Source of the DNA: an uncultured Flavobacteriales bacterium
Lineage (GTDB): Bacteria > Bacteroidota > Bacteroidia > Flavobacteriales > Schleiferiaceae
Length of the DNA stretch: 64,000 nt
Reading direction: 5' to 3'
Assembly (NCBI GenBank): GCA_905478295.1
Contig: CAJQHZ010000016.1
Coordinates: forward strand, 139,101-203,100
Shown here: positions 35,142-44,018 of the stretch, piece by piece
Numbering within the stretch: the stretch's first letter is position 1
Layout of the letters: each line of letters starts with the position of its first letter
The notes under the pieces: generated by a model
Seen by the model: only the letters and a program-made list of their open reading frames with translations
The model's database searches: none
What the model was told of the DNA's origin: nothing
Made by a program: the position numbers and the translations under genes

Positions 35142-36590
35142 ATGAAAAATAGATATCTATATTTTGCCATACTCTTGTCATTTACCGGTCAAGCGCAAAT
35201 TTATTCGGGAACGACCTCATTAGGTTCTAGTATGACTCTTGATATTACCATGAACACTACTACTGATTCTTTGGAAATGGAGTTTAGTGGACCATCTTCG
35301 GGCTACTTTTCCGTGGGTTTTGGTAGCACGGGCATGAATGGTACATACATTCTTTTAGTCAATTCGAATGGGACTATGGCTGAACGTAAGTTGGGGCAAT
35401 ACAACGGTGGTTCTGTCTTGACTTCGTCCATAGCTTACAGTGCGGTTACTGCCGGAACTACTCGCACGGCGTACATTGAACGTTCTAGAATTGGAGCTTC
35501 GGCTAATCATTATACTTTTCCAGTTAGTGGCGGATCCATTCCATTGATTTGGGCAAAAGGAGGAACATCATTCGGAAATCATGGTAATGCAAATAGAGGT
35601 ATAGGAACTATTAATCTTGTCAATCAGTGCAACATTCCAACAACGACATTAACACCTCTAAGTATTTGTCTTGGTGATTCCGTGCAAATCTTCGGTGAGT
35701 GGATAAGCCAGCCAGGTACCATTTCAGATACGCTTGTAACGACCATAGGATGTGATTCGATTGTCGAACAGAGCGTGCAGTATACGGCACCTGTCGTCAA
35801 TACCTTGCCGTCTTTAAGTATATGTCAAGGAGACAGCGCTCAGGTCTTCGGAACTTGGATAACTACCGCAACAACGCTGTATGATTCTTTATCTACCCCA
35901 GCAGGATGTGATTCCGTGGTAGCGCAAGAGGTTATTGTGAATGCTACAGTGACTAATACGATTACTGCTGCAGACCTTTGCGCTGGAGATAGCGTATTCT
36001 ATTTAGATGCTTGGCGCACAGATACAGGTGCAGTAGTGTACAACGGCGCGACGGCACTGGGCTGTGATTCTGTGGTTATGGGTAGGGTAGAGTACTTACC
36101 TACTGTTGATACCGGTTCTATTTGGACAGGATTTTTAGATGCCAGTATGTTCGTTGGGACAGACCTAGGAGCGACTTATTACTGGTTCAATTGTAACACG
36201 GGGGCTTTTGTAGATACCACCATGGGTGCTGATACCATCAACCCAGGCAATGAGTTTTTACAAGCTCCTGATACAGGGTATTATGCTGCGATCATCGTGA
36301 AGCCAGGGTTCTGTTCAGATACCTCTGCGTGTAAGTATTACTACGTAGATGTTCCGGAATACGATTACGGTATTTCTCTTCGCCCTATTCCAGCTAATAC
36401 AGCCCTCCTTATTTCACTCGATAACTTTGGTGGCCCGCTTACTTACGAGATTATTGGTATTACTGGGAAACGTGCGGCTGAAGGTATTATAAAAGAATCT
36501 CAAGAGGTTGTCGATCTTTCCAGGTATGCTTCAGGTTTGTACTTTCTTCGGTTAGAAGACGGTCGAACCATGAAATTTTTAAAGGAGTAA
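35142..36590 (+). CDS. T9SS-secreted protein with DOMON-like domain and three Cys repeats
   Basis: A 482-residue secreted protein. A signal peptide (MKNRYLYFAILLSFTGQAQ) leads into a DOMON-like beta-sandwich at about 20-155 (SGYFSVGFGSTGMNGTYILL). Three repeats of about 52 residues follow from about residue 165, each with the pattern L-x-IC-x-GDS ... W ... GCDSVV, with a conserved pair of cysteines. The C-terminal about 75 residues (SLRPIPANTALLISLDNFGG to GLYFLRLEDGRTMKFLKE) form a type A T9SS sorting domain. DOMON domains bind heme or sugars, so redox or carbohydrate binding is possible but unproven. It stands alone after the rpo operon. Confidence 0.75.
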   Translation: MKNRYLYFAILLSFTGQAQIYSGTTSLGSSMTLDITMNTTTDSLEMEFSGPSSGYFSVGFGSTGMNGTYILLVNSNGTMAERKLGQYNGGSVLTSSIAYSAVTAGTTRTAYIERSRIGASANHYTFPVSGGSIPLIWAKGGTSFGNHGNANRGIGTINLVNQCNIPTTTLTPLSICLGDSVQIFGEWISQPGTISDTLVTTIGCDSIVEQSVQYTAPVVNTLPSLSICQGDSAQVFGTWITTATTLYDSLSTPAGCDSVVAQEVIVNATVTNTITAADLCAGDSVFYLDAWRTDTGAVVYNGATALGCDSVVMGRVEYLPTVDTGSIWTGFLDASMFVGTDLGATYYWFNCNTGAFVDTTMGADTINPGNEFLQAPDTGYYAAIIVKPGFCSDTSACKYYYVDVPEYDYGISLRPIPANTALLISLDNFGGPLTYEIIGITGKRAAEGIIKESQEVVDLSRYASGLYFLRLEDGRTMKFLKE

Positions 36591-36626
36591 AAGAGGAGTG
36601 TCCCGTTGTACTTAATGGGATTTGAT

Positions 36627-37820
36627 TTAGGCACTAAATTCCTCGATCACACGAAGAATAAGCTTCAATCCTTTATCGAGTTCTTCCCTAGAAATAGTAA
36701 GCGGTGGTGTGATACGAATAGCATTCTCTGCGAACAGGAAACTGTTGGTTATCAATCCTTCTTGTTCTAATCGGGCAATGACCGCAAAACTGTCTATTTC
36801 AGGCTTGAGCCACAGGCAGTACATGAGTCCCTTACCACTGATCTTTTCAATACTAGGATGAACGAGCACATCTCGAATGTGCTGCTCCTTGGCCGGGATT
36901 CCTGCCATGAGATCAGGGGAAGATTCAAGTGCTTCAAAGACTCCTAGAGAGGCTGCACAACTCACTGGGTTACCGCCAAAGGTGGTGATGTGCCCGAGGA
37001 TGGGATCTGCTTGTATTACTTTCATAATATGTTCGGGAGCTACAAAAGCGCCTAGAGGCAAACCGCCGCCGTAGGCTTTCGCCAAACACATGATATCCGG
37101 ACAGAAGCCATAGTCAAGGTGCGCAAACCATGGTCCAGTTCTGCCCATGCCGGTTTGAATCTCATCCAGAATCATCAATGCACCCACTTCTCTACAACGG
37201 GCGCGTACTGCAGTAATCCATGCGAGGTCCGCAGGAATATATCCACTACCTGCCTGAATACATTCAATCACAACGCCTGCCGTCTTTGAAGTGATCTGCT
37301 CAAGCACAGCGAAATCGTTAAAATTCGCCTGAAATGTATCTGGTAATAGCGGGTAATAACCGCCTTTATATTTGTCTGATCCTTGGATGCTTAAGGAACC
37401 GTGTGTTGAACCGTGGTAGCTGTTTTTAAAACTGATGAACTGGCTTCGACCGGTATATTTCTTAGCAATCTTCATGGAGGCTTCAATGGCCTCAGTACCA
37501 CTATTCACGAAGTAAACACGGTCCATACAAGGATGGAGCTTCTCTAAAGTTTTCTGGGCCAATTTTGCCTGCGGCCCAATAGCGAATTCACCATAGACCA
37601 TTACGTGCATGTGCTTTTTCACCTGCTCGAGAACAGATTCCACCACTGAGGGATGACCGTGTCCAAGGTTGGCCACAGATATCCCCGAGATAAAATCGAG
37701 ATAAGCCTTGCCTTCAGGGTCGTACAAGTAATTGCCCTCAGCACGATCAATAACTAGAGCGCTAGGAGCGCCAACCACTTGGGCGACATGATTTAAAAAA
37801 AGTGATTGGATGCTGGCCAT
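36627..37820 (-). CDS. Class III pyridoxal-phosphate aminotransferase (ArgD/ornithine aminotransferase-like)
   Basis: A 397-residue cytoplasmic enzyme from the ATG at 37820; a TTG at 37853 in frame is upstream of the promoter element and is rejected. It shows class III features: NLGHGHPSVVESV, the PLP phosphate site FVNSGTEAIEASMKIAKKYT, ILDEIQTGMGRTG with the PLP Asp, LAKAYGGGLPLGAF with the Schiff-base Lys, and ITTFGGNPVSCAASLG. It may use acetylornithine, ornithine, GABA or another omega-amino donor; no arginine genes are nearby, so the substrate is left open. It lies downstream of the Spy-like operon on the same strand. Confidence 0.85.
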   Translation of the reverse strand: MASIQSLFLNHVAQVVGAPSALVIDRAEGNYLYDPEGKAYLDFISGISVANLGHGHPSVVESVLEQVKKHMHVMVYGEFAIGPQAKLAQKTLEKLHPCMDRVYFVNSGTEAIEASMKIAKKYTGRSQFISFKNSYHGSTHGSLSIQGSDKYKGGYYPLLPDTFQANFNDFAVLEQITSKTAGVVIECIQAGSGYIPADLAWITAVRARCREVGALMILDEIQTGMGRTGPWFAHLDYGFCPDIMCLAKAYGGGLPLGAFVAPEHIMKVIQADPILGHITTFGGNPVSCAASLGVFEALESSPDLMAGIPAKEQHIRDVLVHPSIEKISGKGLMYCLWLKPEIDSFAVIARLEQEGLITNSFLFAENAIRITPPLTISREELDKGLKLILRVIEEFSA

Positions 37821-37824
37821 GCCA

Positions 37825-37832
37825 CGAAGATA
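37825..37832 (-). promoter_or_regulatory. -7 element of the class III aminotransferase gene
   Basis: The minus strand reads TATCTTCG (one change from TAnnTTTG), 4 nt before the ATG at 37820, predicting a leaderless transcript. The 171 bp upstream to the Spy-like gene is A/T-rich and otherwise unremarkable. Confidence 0.45.
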
Positions 37833-38024
37833 CGTTCCACGGCCAAATAACAATCCCCGAGCGCTTAAGTGCTCAAGGTTTTTGCTGTGAAGATTTATAT
37901 TTCTTCATTTTACTTAATTTCCTGCTTTCAATTTGGTTTGAGACCGTTTCTTGTTGCCAAGACACTCAGAGAACTTCTTATCACAATTCGGCGTATCTAA
38001 TAACGACCCGCGTAATATAGTTCC

Positions 38025-38528
38025 TTATCGCATTGGGCGTCCGCCTTCAGGTCCAGGACGTCTCTCCCTATCTCTTGGACGATCCTTGCCTTTCAAACGT
38101 TCCATCATTCTACGACCAAATTCTTTTTCAGCCTTCATGAGTTGAAGCGTTTTCTTTGCTCCTAATAGGTCAATAAAATCATCGAGGTAAGACTTACGAA
38201 GTTCTTCGATGGCAATATGAATATCTGACATCTTATAAATCATCGTTTCTAATTCCTTTTCACTTATTTCTTCATCCTTTTTCAAGCTCATGAAATTTGC
38301 CCGTTGCTTTTCGCGCAATTCGTGTTCTTTAGATTGAAGCTCGTTATATACTGGCCAGAAAGCTTGGCTTTCAGCTACAGTGAGTTCAAGTTCCTCGGTG
38401 ATGTAGGCCACTTTAATGGCCTCAATTTTTTCTTTCTTTTTTTCAAGCTCGGCTCGATCGCCCATCTTAGGCTGTGCCATGACCGCTGCTGTAGAAAGCA
38501 AGAGGCCAAAAATCAATGTCTTTTTCAT
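38025..38528 (-). CDS. Spy/CpxP-like periplasmic protein
   Basis: A 167-residue exported protein with a signal peptide (MKKTLIFGLLLSTAAVMAQ), then a helical, heavily charged body with FWPVYNELQSKEHELREKQR, in the LTXXQ-like class that includes the CpxP and Spy periplasmic sensors/chaperones. The C-terminus is Arg/Pro/Gly-rich (KDRPRDRERRPGPEGGRP). It is the last gene of the sigma-factor unit and overlaps the preceding gene by 4 bp (ATGA). A role in envelope-stress sensing or buffering is inference. Confidence 0.75.
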   Translation of the reverse strand: MKKTLIFGLLLSTAAVMAQPKMGDRAELEKKKEKIEAIKVAYITEELELTVAESQAFWPVYNELQSKEHELREKQRANFMSLKKDEEISEKELETMIYKMSDIHIAIEELRKSYLDDFIDLLGAKKTLQLMKAEKEFGRRMMERLKGKDRPRDRERRPGPEGGRPMR

Positions 38529-38911
38529 AATTCTAAGTATTCGTAATATGAGTTGTAATAATCGTAATACACATCTGCATCAAGCTCGACTTCAGCGAAG
38601 TCAAGCGAATCGGGCTCCACAAAGGAGTACATATCCTCAACCTGCACATAGCCTAGGCTGTACATCTCAGCCATTAAATCTTCGGTTACTTCACTATCAT
38701 TTTCTGAGGTATTTGGCCAGAAGAAAACAGCAATGGCAAAAGCGGCTGCGGCGGTCATGGACCAGCGGACAATACGCATGTAGCGCGACTTCGTTGCAAC
38801 AACAGGGCTCGTGGTCCGGTCCAAGAGATGCTGCTCCGGAATGCGGTGAAGCTTTGCTTTGAGCTCGTTTAACTGAGCATCACTTGCCTTATATGTTCGT
38901 TGTTTATCCAT
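38525..38911 (-). CDS. Small single-pass membrane protein, possible anti-sigma factor
   Basis: A 128-residue protein with an N-terminal cytoplasmic part, one transmembrane segment at about 47-66 (RIVRWSMTAAAAFAIAVFFW), and an acidic, tyrosine-rich tail (DVYYDYYNSYYEYLEL). I do not recognise a family. It lies between an ECF sigma factor and a Spy-like gene, 22 bp after the sigma stop and overlapping the Spy-like start, so an anti-sigma role fits the position and topology. The acidic tail is unusual for a classical anti-sigma factor. Confidence 0.6.
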   Translation of the reverse strand: MDKQRTYKASDAQLNELKAKLHRIPEQHLLDRTTSPVVATKSRYMRIVRWSMTAAAAFAIAVFFWPNTSENDSEVTEDLMAEMYSLGYVQVEDMYSFVEPDSLDFAEVELDADVYYDYYNSYYEYLEL

Positions 38912-38933
38912 CCGTATGTTAGAGTTCTAGTAA

Positions 38934-39476
38934 TTAAGGAAGGTTTAATTGGCCGATTAATTTTTCTTCCATCTTGTTTTTAGCATGGTGGTAATTTGCC
39001 TTAAGTGCACCAATAGAAGTACCTGTGAGTTCGGCAATGTCCTTAAAGCTCAGATCTTGGTAGTACCGCAATTCAAAAACCAACTGCTGTTTTTCCGGGA
39101 GGCTAATGAGGACTTCCTGCACCTTGGCACTGATCTGCTCACTGTCCCATTTTAGCTCCGAGGTACTCTGTGCAGCATAGGCACTCTCTAAATCGGCACT
39201 GAGATGTCGCTTTTCCTTTTTCAACTCGTTCAAAGCGGCATTGCGAACAATGGTGTAGCACCAGGTAAATGGATGGCTGTTGCCCTTGAACTTGTGAAGG
39301 TTTTTCCAAATATTGATCATTCCTTCTTGCAGAGCGTCCTGGGCCAATGATTCGCTCTTAAGGATGCCCATAGCACAATAGAGGAGACGCTCGCTGTACT
39401 GCTCAACGATCTCAAAAAAAGAAGCCTCCCACTGCTCTTGCAATAGGAGGCTCTTGATATTCTTGGTTTCCTCCAT
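38934..39476 (-). CDS. ECF-family RNA polymerase sigma-70 factor
   Basis: A 180-residue ECF sigma factor. Region 2 spans about 20-95 (ERLLYCAMGILKSESLAQDA, then LQEGMINIWKNLHKFKG and TWCYTIVRNAALNELKKE); region 4 spans about 120-175 (LPEKQQLVFELRYYQDLSFK, then DIAELTGTSIGALKANYHHA with the helix-turn-helix). It directs RNA polymerase to a small regulon, likely linked to the envelope given its two downstream partners. A possible TATCTTCC element lies upstream on the minus strand, so autoregulation is possible. Confidence 0.92.
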   Translation of the reverse strand: MEETKNIKSLLLQEQWEASFFEIVEQYSERLLYCAMGILKSESLAQDALQEGMINIWKNLHKFKGNSHPFTWCYTIVRNAALNELKKEKRHLSADLESAYAAQSTSELKWDSEQISAKVQEVLISLPEKQQLVFELRYYQDLSFKDIAELTGTSIGALKANYHHAKNKMEEKLIGQLNLP

Positions 39477-39520
39477 TGTTCTTTAGATGAATGGAAGATA
39501 CTAAAGGTTTAAGTGAGGAA

Positions 39521-40474
39521 TTACTTTCTAGCGATCACCTTTTGTGCTGCAGCCACGATAGCATCAGCGTTCAATCCGTATTTTTCCATGAGCTGTGCTG
39601 GAGTGCCACTCTCACCAAAGCTGTCGTTTACAGCTACGAATTCTTGTGGCACTGGGTTATTGGTTACCAGAGTTTGAGCAACGCTCTCGCCCAAACCACC
39701 AAAGCGGTTGTGCTCTTCAGCAGTCACTACACAACCTGTTTTAGAGGCAGATGCTAGTATGGCCTTCTCGTCCAGCGGCTTGATCGTCGCCATGCCTATG
39801 ACTTCTGCGCTTACGCCTGTAGCTTCGAGTGCTTCAGCAGCTTGCAACGCTTCCCATACAAGGTGTCCAGTGGCAATAATGGTGACGTCTGTACCTTCTG
39901 TTAATACATCCGCTTTTCCAATCTCAAATTTAGCATCAGCAGAGGTGAAATTCGCCACTTTTGGACGTCCGAATCTTAAGTATACAGGACCGTCGTAATT
40001 CGCGATTGCGATGGTAGCAGCTTTAGTTTGGTTGTAATCACAGGTGTTGATTACGACCATGTGCGGCAACATCTTCATCAGGCCGATATCTTCAAGAATC
40101 TGGTGTGTTGCACCGTCTTCACCTAGCGTCAAACCTGCGTGAGAAGCACATATCTTCACATTTTTACCGCTGTAAGCGATGCTCTGGCGAATCTGATCGT
40201 ACACGCGACCCGTAGAGAAGTTTGCAAAGGTTCCAGTGAATGGGATTTTACCACCGATGGTCAGGCCTGCCGCAATACCCATCATGTTTGCTTCGGCAAT
40301 ACCGACTTGAAAGAATCGGTCCGGATTTTCATCTGCGAATGCATTCATTTTGAGTGAACCGGTAAGATCGGCACATAATGCAACGACATTTTCATTTTGT
40401 CGACCCAATTCTTGGAGGCCTGCGCCAAATCCTGAACGGGTGTCTTTACTGCCTGAATCTGTGTACTTCTTCAT
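39521..40474 (-). CDS. Transketolase, C-terminal subunit (split enzyme)
   Basis: A 317-residue protein covering the pyrimidine-binding and C-terminal transketolase domains. It starts with TRSGFGAGLQELGRQNENVV and has the GIAEANMMGIAAGLTIGGK region with the conserved Glu, then ASHAGLTLGEDGATHQ and GTDVTIIATGHLVWEALQAA. With the N-terminal half it forms the TPP-dependent transketolase of the pentose phosphate pathway. The partner gene is not adjacent: a VWA gene lies between them, 3 bp upstream of this start. Confidence 0.93.
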   Translation of the reverse strand: MKKYTDSGSKDTRSGFGAGLQELGRQNENVVALCADLTGSLKMNAFADENPDRFFQVGIAEANMMGIAAGLTIGGKIPFTGTFANFSTGRVYDQIRQSIAYSGKNVKICASHAGLTLGEDGATHQILEDIGLMKMLPHMVVINTCDYNQTKAATIAIANYDGPVYLRFGRPKVANFTSADAKFEIGKADVLTEGTDVTIIATGHLVWEALQAAEALEATGVSAEVIGMATIKPLDEKAILASASKTGCVVTAEEHNRFGGLGESVAQTLVTNNPVPQEFVAVNDSFGESGTPAQLMEKYGLNADAIVAAAQKVIARK

Positions 40475-40477
40475 TTC

Positions 40478-41857
40478 TTAGTTGATTTTCACTATGGTTG
40501 ATGAGCCTGGACTCACTCTAAATTCCTTCGTTTTACTGTAAGCGGTTTCCTGCGCAAATTTGCTCCTAAACACCACCATGTACTGTCCGGGCTGGAGTTG
40601 AAAAACCTGACGCTCACCACTTTCGCTGAGATCAGTGACCCACTCATAACCGTCTTCTCTCTGCACAAATATGGAGCCATAGCCGCTTGTTCCTGCTTGT
40701 AAGGTGACCATGCCTGGTGGGGGTACTGCTATAGTTGTGGTCGAACTCGGATTTATAAGTACACCGCTTTGAAAAATTCTTGGTAGGGTTAAGATTTCTA
40801 AATCATAGGTGCCGCTGAGGTACCGTTGAACCGTACCGAAGTCCTGTACATGTAAAATTTCATTCTCACCATGTGGTTTGATGATGCACGAGATTTTGGT
40901 GCTTTGTCTGGAGTTTGATTGCAGTTCCAACTGTCCTTGAGGGGTGGAAGCGCCGATATGGGTGTGGGTTCCAGGATGAATGACAATACTATCGACACTA
41001 ACCGGTGGAATGGTATGAACCACCATGTCATAGACGACTAATGGGTCTAAGACCATGGTATCCGGCTGGCCCTTATAGTTCAAGGTATGCACAAGACTCT
41101 TTCTTACTTTTTGTGAAGTATGATCGTACAGTAAGACTGGAACGTTTGTTTCTGTTGGCTTGCCTCGGCTATCTAAAAGGTTGATTTGAGCTGTTGTATT
41201 GTCTAAAGCTTGCGAAATGACGACCCCTAAAACGTTCTTAAATGTATTTTCATCGGCAGCGTCGAAATACGTCCCTACACATTCGAAGCTGTTTTTAAAG
41301 TCCTCGTCCAGCCCAATACCGATAACAAAAGGTTTAAGTATGATACCCTTCTGTTGAAGACGCTTACTCACAACACACGGATCACCATCACATGCTTCAA
41401 CACCATCTGTTATTAAGATAACGATGTTGCGACAATCCTCGCAAGGCGGGAAATCGTCTGATGCCTTTAAAAGCGAACCAGCGATTGGTGTGGTTCCCTT
41501 TGGTTTAATAGCCTTTAGTACACGCTTGATTTTATAGATGTTACCGTTGCTGAACGGAACTTCTAAACGCGTATCAGAACAGTCTTGAGGAGGTACAGGT
41601 TTTTGATGACCGTAGACACGCAGCGCCAATTGAAAATTTCCTTCCTCTTGAATCCCTTGCAAGCTATCGAGCATTTGCCCCATTAAGCGTTGTGCAACAT
41701 CTATTTTCGCACCCGTTTCCCAACGACCATACATGCTTTGGCTTCCATCGAAAACGAATAATATTCGCGTTAGCGGTGGACGTTCTTCTTCAACCTGTGA
41801 CTGTGCCTGAAGGGCAAGACAGAAAAAGAAAAATACTATGACGTTGAGTTGTTTCAC
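40478..41857 (-). CDS. Secreted VWA-domain protein between the transketolase halves
   Basis: A 459-residue protein with a signal peptide (MKQLNVIVFFFFCLALQAQS) and an N-terminal von Willebrand factor A domain at about 30-215. The MIDAS metal site has DGSQSM (DxSxS) and the later LITDGVEA. The rest is predicted beta-rich sandwich domains with no family I recognise, ending KEFRVSPGSSTIVKIN. VWA domains mediate divalent-metal-dependent protein binding. It sits between the transketolase genes with gaps of 7 and 3 bp, a single transcription unit; why an exported protein is there is unclear. Confidence 0.85.
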   Translation of the reverse strand: MKQLNVIVFFFFCLALQAQSQVEEERPPLTRILFVFDGSQSMYGRWETGAKIDVAQRLMGQMLDSLQGIQEEGNFQLALRVYGHQKPVPPQDCSDTRLEVPFSNGNIYKIKRVLKAIKPKGTTPIAGSLLKASDDFPPCEDCRNIVILITDGVEACDGDPCVVSKRLQQKGIILKPFVIGIGLDEDFKNSFECVGTYFDAADENTFKNVLGVVISQALDNTTAQINLLDSRGKPTETNVPVLLYDHTSQKVRKSLVHTLNYKGQPDTMVLDPLVVYDMVVHTIPPVSVDSIVIHPGTHTHIGASTPQGQLELQSNSRQSTKISCIIKPHGENEILHVQDFGTVQRYLSGTYDLEILTLPRIFQSGVLINPSSTTTIAVPPPGMVTLQAGTSGYGSIFVQREDGYEWVTDLSESGERQVFQLQPGQYMVVFRSKFAQETAYSKTKEFRVSPGSSTIVKIN

Positions 41858-41864
41858 AATAGAC

Positions 41865-42710
41865 TTAGTAATCGCCGAGTGTTTCTGGATTTTGACGAAG
41901 TGCGTCTACAAGTTGGTCGTCATTTGGTGCAACACCATGCCATTTGTGCGTACCCATCATAAAATCAACGCCGTTACCCATTTCCGTGTGAAGAAGAATA
42001 CAAACGGGTTTGCCTTTTCCTGCCGCGGCCGCAGCCTCATTGAGTGCCAATTTTACTGCGCTTAGGTCATTTCCTTGCGCCACTGTTATTACGTGCCAGC
42101 CGAAAGCATCAAATTTTGCTTGGATGGATCCCATGGCCAATACTTCATCTGTTGATCCGTCAATTTGTTTGGCGTTAACGTCAACAGTAGAAATGAGGTT
42201 ATCTATTTTTTTAGCAGCGGCATACATTGCAGCTTCCCAAACTTGTCCTTCTTGTAATTCCCCGTCGCCGTGTAAGGTGTAGACTAATCTGTTATCACCA
42301 TTTAGTTTTTTCGCTTCAGCAGCACCAATAGCAACACTCATTCCCTGACCTAAAGAACCAGAAGCAATTCGAATACCTTCCAGTCCTTCATGGGTAGTGG
42401 GGTGTCCCTGTAAACGTGTATTCAATTTTCTAAACGTTGCCATTTCGCTTACATCGAAGTATTCGGCACGCGCAAGAATCGAATACATTACCGGTGAAAT
42501 GTGGCCGTTTGATAAAAAGAACAAATCTTCACCTTTACCGTCCATCGTGAACGCCTTAGGGTCGTGTTTCATGTGATCAAAATAGAGCGTAGTTAAAAAC
42601 TCTACACATCCTAAGGAACCGCCTGGGTGTCCTGAATTTACAGCGTGTACCATTCGTACGATGTCTCTACGGACTTGGGATACGACGGTTTGTAGGTCTT
42701 GTTGTGACAT
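41865..42710 (-). CDS. Transketolase, N-terminal subunit (split enzyme)
   Basis: A 281-residue protein with the TPP-binding half of transketolase: AVNSGHPGGSLGCVEFLTTL, HGDGELQEGQVWEAAMYAA with the diphosphate/metal site, and TVDVNAKQIDGSTDEV. It pairs with the C-terminal subunit to interconvert sugar phosphates in the non-oxidative pentose phosphate pathway. It is the first gene of the three-gene unit and is divergent from ychF. The ATG at 42710 gives the normal N-terminus. Confidence 0.93.
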   Translation of the reverse strand: MSQQDLQTVVSQVRRDIVRMVHAVNSGHPGGSLGCVEFLTTLYFDHMKHDPKAFTMDGKGEDLFFLSNGHISPVMYSILARAEYFDVSEMATFRKLNTRLQGHPTTHEGLEGIRIASGSLGQGMSVAIGAAEAKKLNGDNRLVYTLHGDGELQEGQVWEAAMYAAAKKIDNLISTVDVNAKQIDGSTDEVLAMGSIQAKFDAFGWHVITVAQGNDLSAVKLALNEAAAAAGKGKPVCILLHTEMGNGVDFMMGTHKWHGVAPNDDQLVDALRQNPETLGDY

Positions 42711-42796
42711 GGGTGAAATGTTATATTCAATACGCAGTAAAATTAAGCCAAAAGAAGGCCCAATTCCCTTTTAAATCCAATTCACATATACACACG

Positions 42797-42824
42797 TTGC
42801 TAACAAAGAATCCTTTTATCTTTG
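42797..42824 (+). promoter_or_regulatory. Promoter of ychF
   Basis: TTG at 42797-42799, a 17-nt spacer and TATCTTTG at 42817-42824 fit the Bacteroidota consensus; the ATG at 42844 is 19 nt further. Confidence 0.6.
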
Positions 42825-42843
42825 CCGCCCTAAAGCAATTAGT

Positions 42844-43935
42844 ATGAAGTGTGGAATCGTCGGCTTGCCGAATGTTGGAAAGAGTTCGTTATTCAACTGT
42901 CTATCGAGTGCGAAAGCGCAGGCGGCTAATTATCCGTTTTGTACCATAGAGCCGAATGTTGGTCAGGTAACGGTGCCGGATTACCGTTTAGAGCGTTTGT
43001 CTGAATTGGTTAATCCTGAGCGTGTTCAGCCTGCGAATGTAGAAATCGTGGATATCGCTGGATTGGTACGTGGCGCCTCGAAAGGAGAAGGTTTAGGGAA
43101 CCAATTCTTAGGGAATATCCGTGAAACCAACGCGATCATACACGTTCTCCGTTGCTTTGAAAATGAGAATGTCACCCATGTCGATGGAAGTGTAGATCCT
43201 ATCCGCGATAAGGAAACTATCGATACCGAATTACAACTTAAAGATCTCGATACCATCGAAAAGCGCCTCGATAAAGCCAAAAAAATGGCCAAAAGCGGCG
43301 AAAAAGAGGCAAAACTGAACGTTTCTACCTTAGAACGACTGATCGCTTTTGTCTTAGAAGGCAGAAATGTCCGCGGTTTTGAAAGTTCCGAGCGCGAACA
43401 AGAATTGATCAAAGAAATGCAGTTACTCACTGATAAGCCGGTTTTATACTTGTGTAATGTCGATGAAAGCGCTGCTAAATCTGGAAACGCATATGTTGAT
43501 CGTGTTGTTGAAATGGCGGCGGCCGAAGGTGCGGGTTGCATTCACATCGCGGTAAGTACAGAATCGGATATTGCTGAATTAGAAACCTATGAGGAGAAAC
43601 AACTTTTTCTAGAGGAATTGGGTCTTGAAGATGCCGGGGTAAATCGTGTGATTCGTGCGGCATACGAACTGTTAAATCTGCAGACGTACTTTACAGCAGG
43701 CGTGAAGGAAGTTCGGGCATGGACCATTAAGAAGAACTTCACGGCACCACAGGCTGCTGGTGTAATTCATACAGATTTTGAGAAAGGCTTCATTCGTGCT
43801 GAGGTAATCTCATACAGTGATTATGATGCACTAGGGAGTGAAAATGCAGTGAAGGAAGCAGGTAAAATGCGCGTTGAAGGAAAAGAATATATCGTTCAGG
43901 ATGGTGATGTCATGCACTTCCGTTTCAATGTGTAA
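42844..43935 (+). CDS. ychF: Redox-regulated ATPase YchF (Obg family)
   Basis: A 363-residue P-loop protein. The G1 motif is GLPNVGKSSLF at residues 6-16, G3 is DIAGLVRGASKGEGLGNQFL, and the G4 site is NVDE in place of NKxD, which is why YchF binds ATP better than GTP. The C-terminal TGS domain ends in EYIVQDGDVMHFRFN. YchF associates with ribosomes and negatively affects the oxidative-stress response in E. coli. It is a single gene followed by topoisomerase IV after 83 bp with no clear terminator. Confidence 0.97.
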   Translation: MKCGIVGLPNVGKSSLFNCLSSAKAQAANYPFCTIEPNVGQVTVPDYRLERLSELVNPERVQPANVEIVDIAGLVRGASKGEGLGNQFLGNIRETNAIIHVLRCFENENVTHVDGSVDPIRDKETIDTELQLKDLDTIEKRLDKAKKMAKSGEKEAKLNVSTLERLIAFVLEGRNVRGFESSEREQELIKEMQLLTDKPVLYLCNVDESAAKSGNAYVDRVVEMAAAEGAGCIHIAVSTESDIAELETYEEKQLFLEELGLEDAGVNRVIRAAYELLNLQTYFTAGVKEVRAWTIKKNFTAPQAAGVIHTDFEKGFIRAEVISYSDYDALGSENAVKEAGKMRVEGKEYIVQDGDVMHFRFNV

Positions 43936-44018
43936 AACCTGTGTATACTTTCATGTAATAAACACGCCGTAAAGTCGCGCGCATTCTTAAATTAGGAATC
44001 CTGTATTCCAATTTATTT

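Noticed and set aside
36601..36625. TCCCGTT/AATGGGA hairpin between the DOMON-protein gene and the aminotransferase
   Set aside because: Short stem with a wobble and a weak T tail; could be a bidirectional terminator for the convergent genes but is not strong enough to claim.
37880..37910. GAGCGCTTAAGTGCTC palindrome in the intergenic gap
   Set aside because: The stem has a mismatch, no proper T run follows on either strand at the right place, so I do not call it a terminator.
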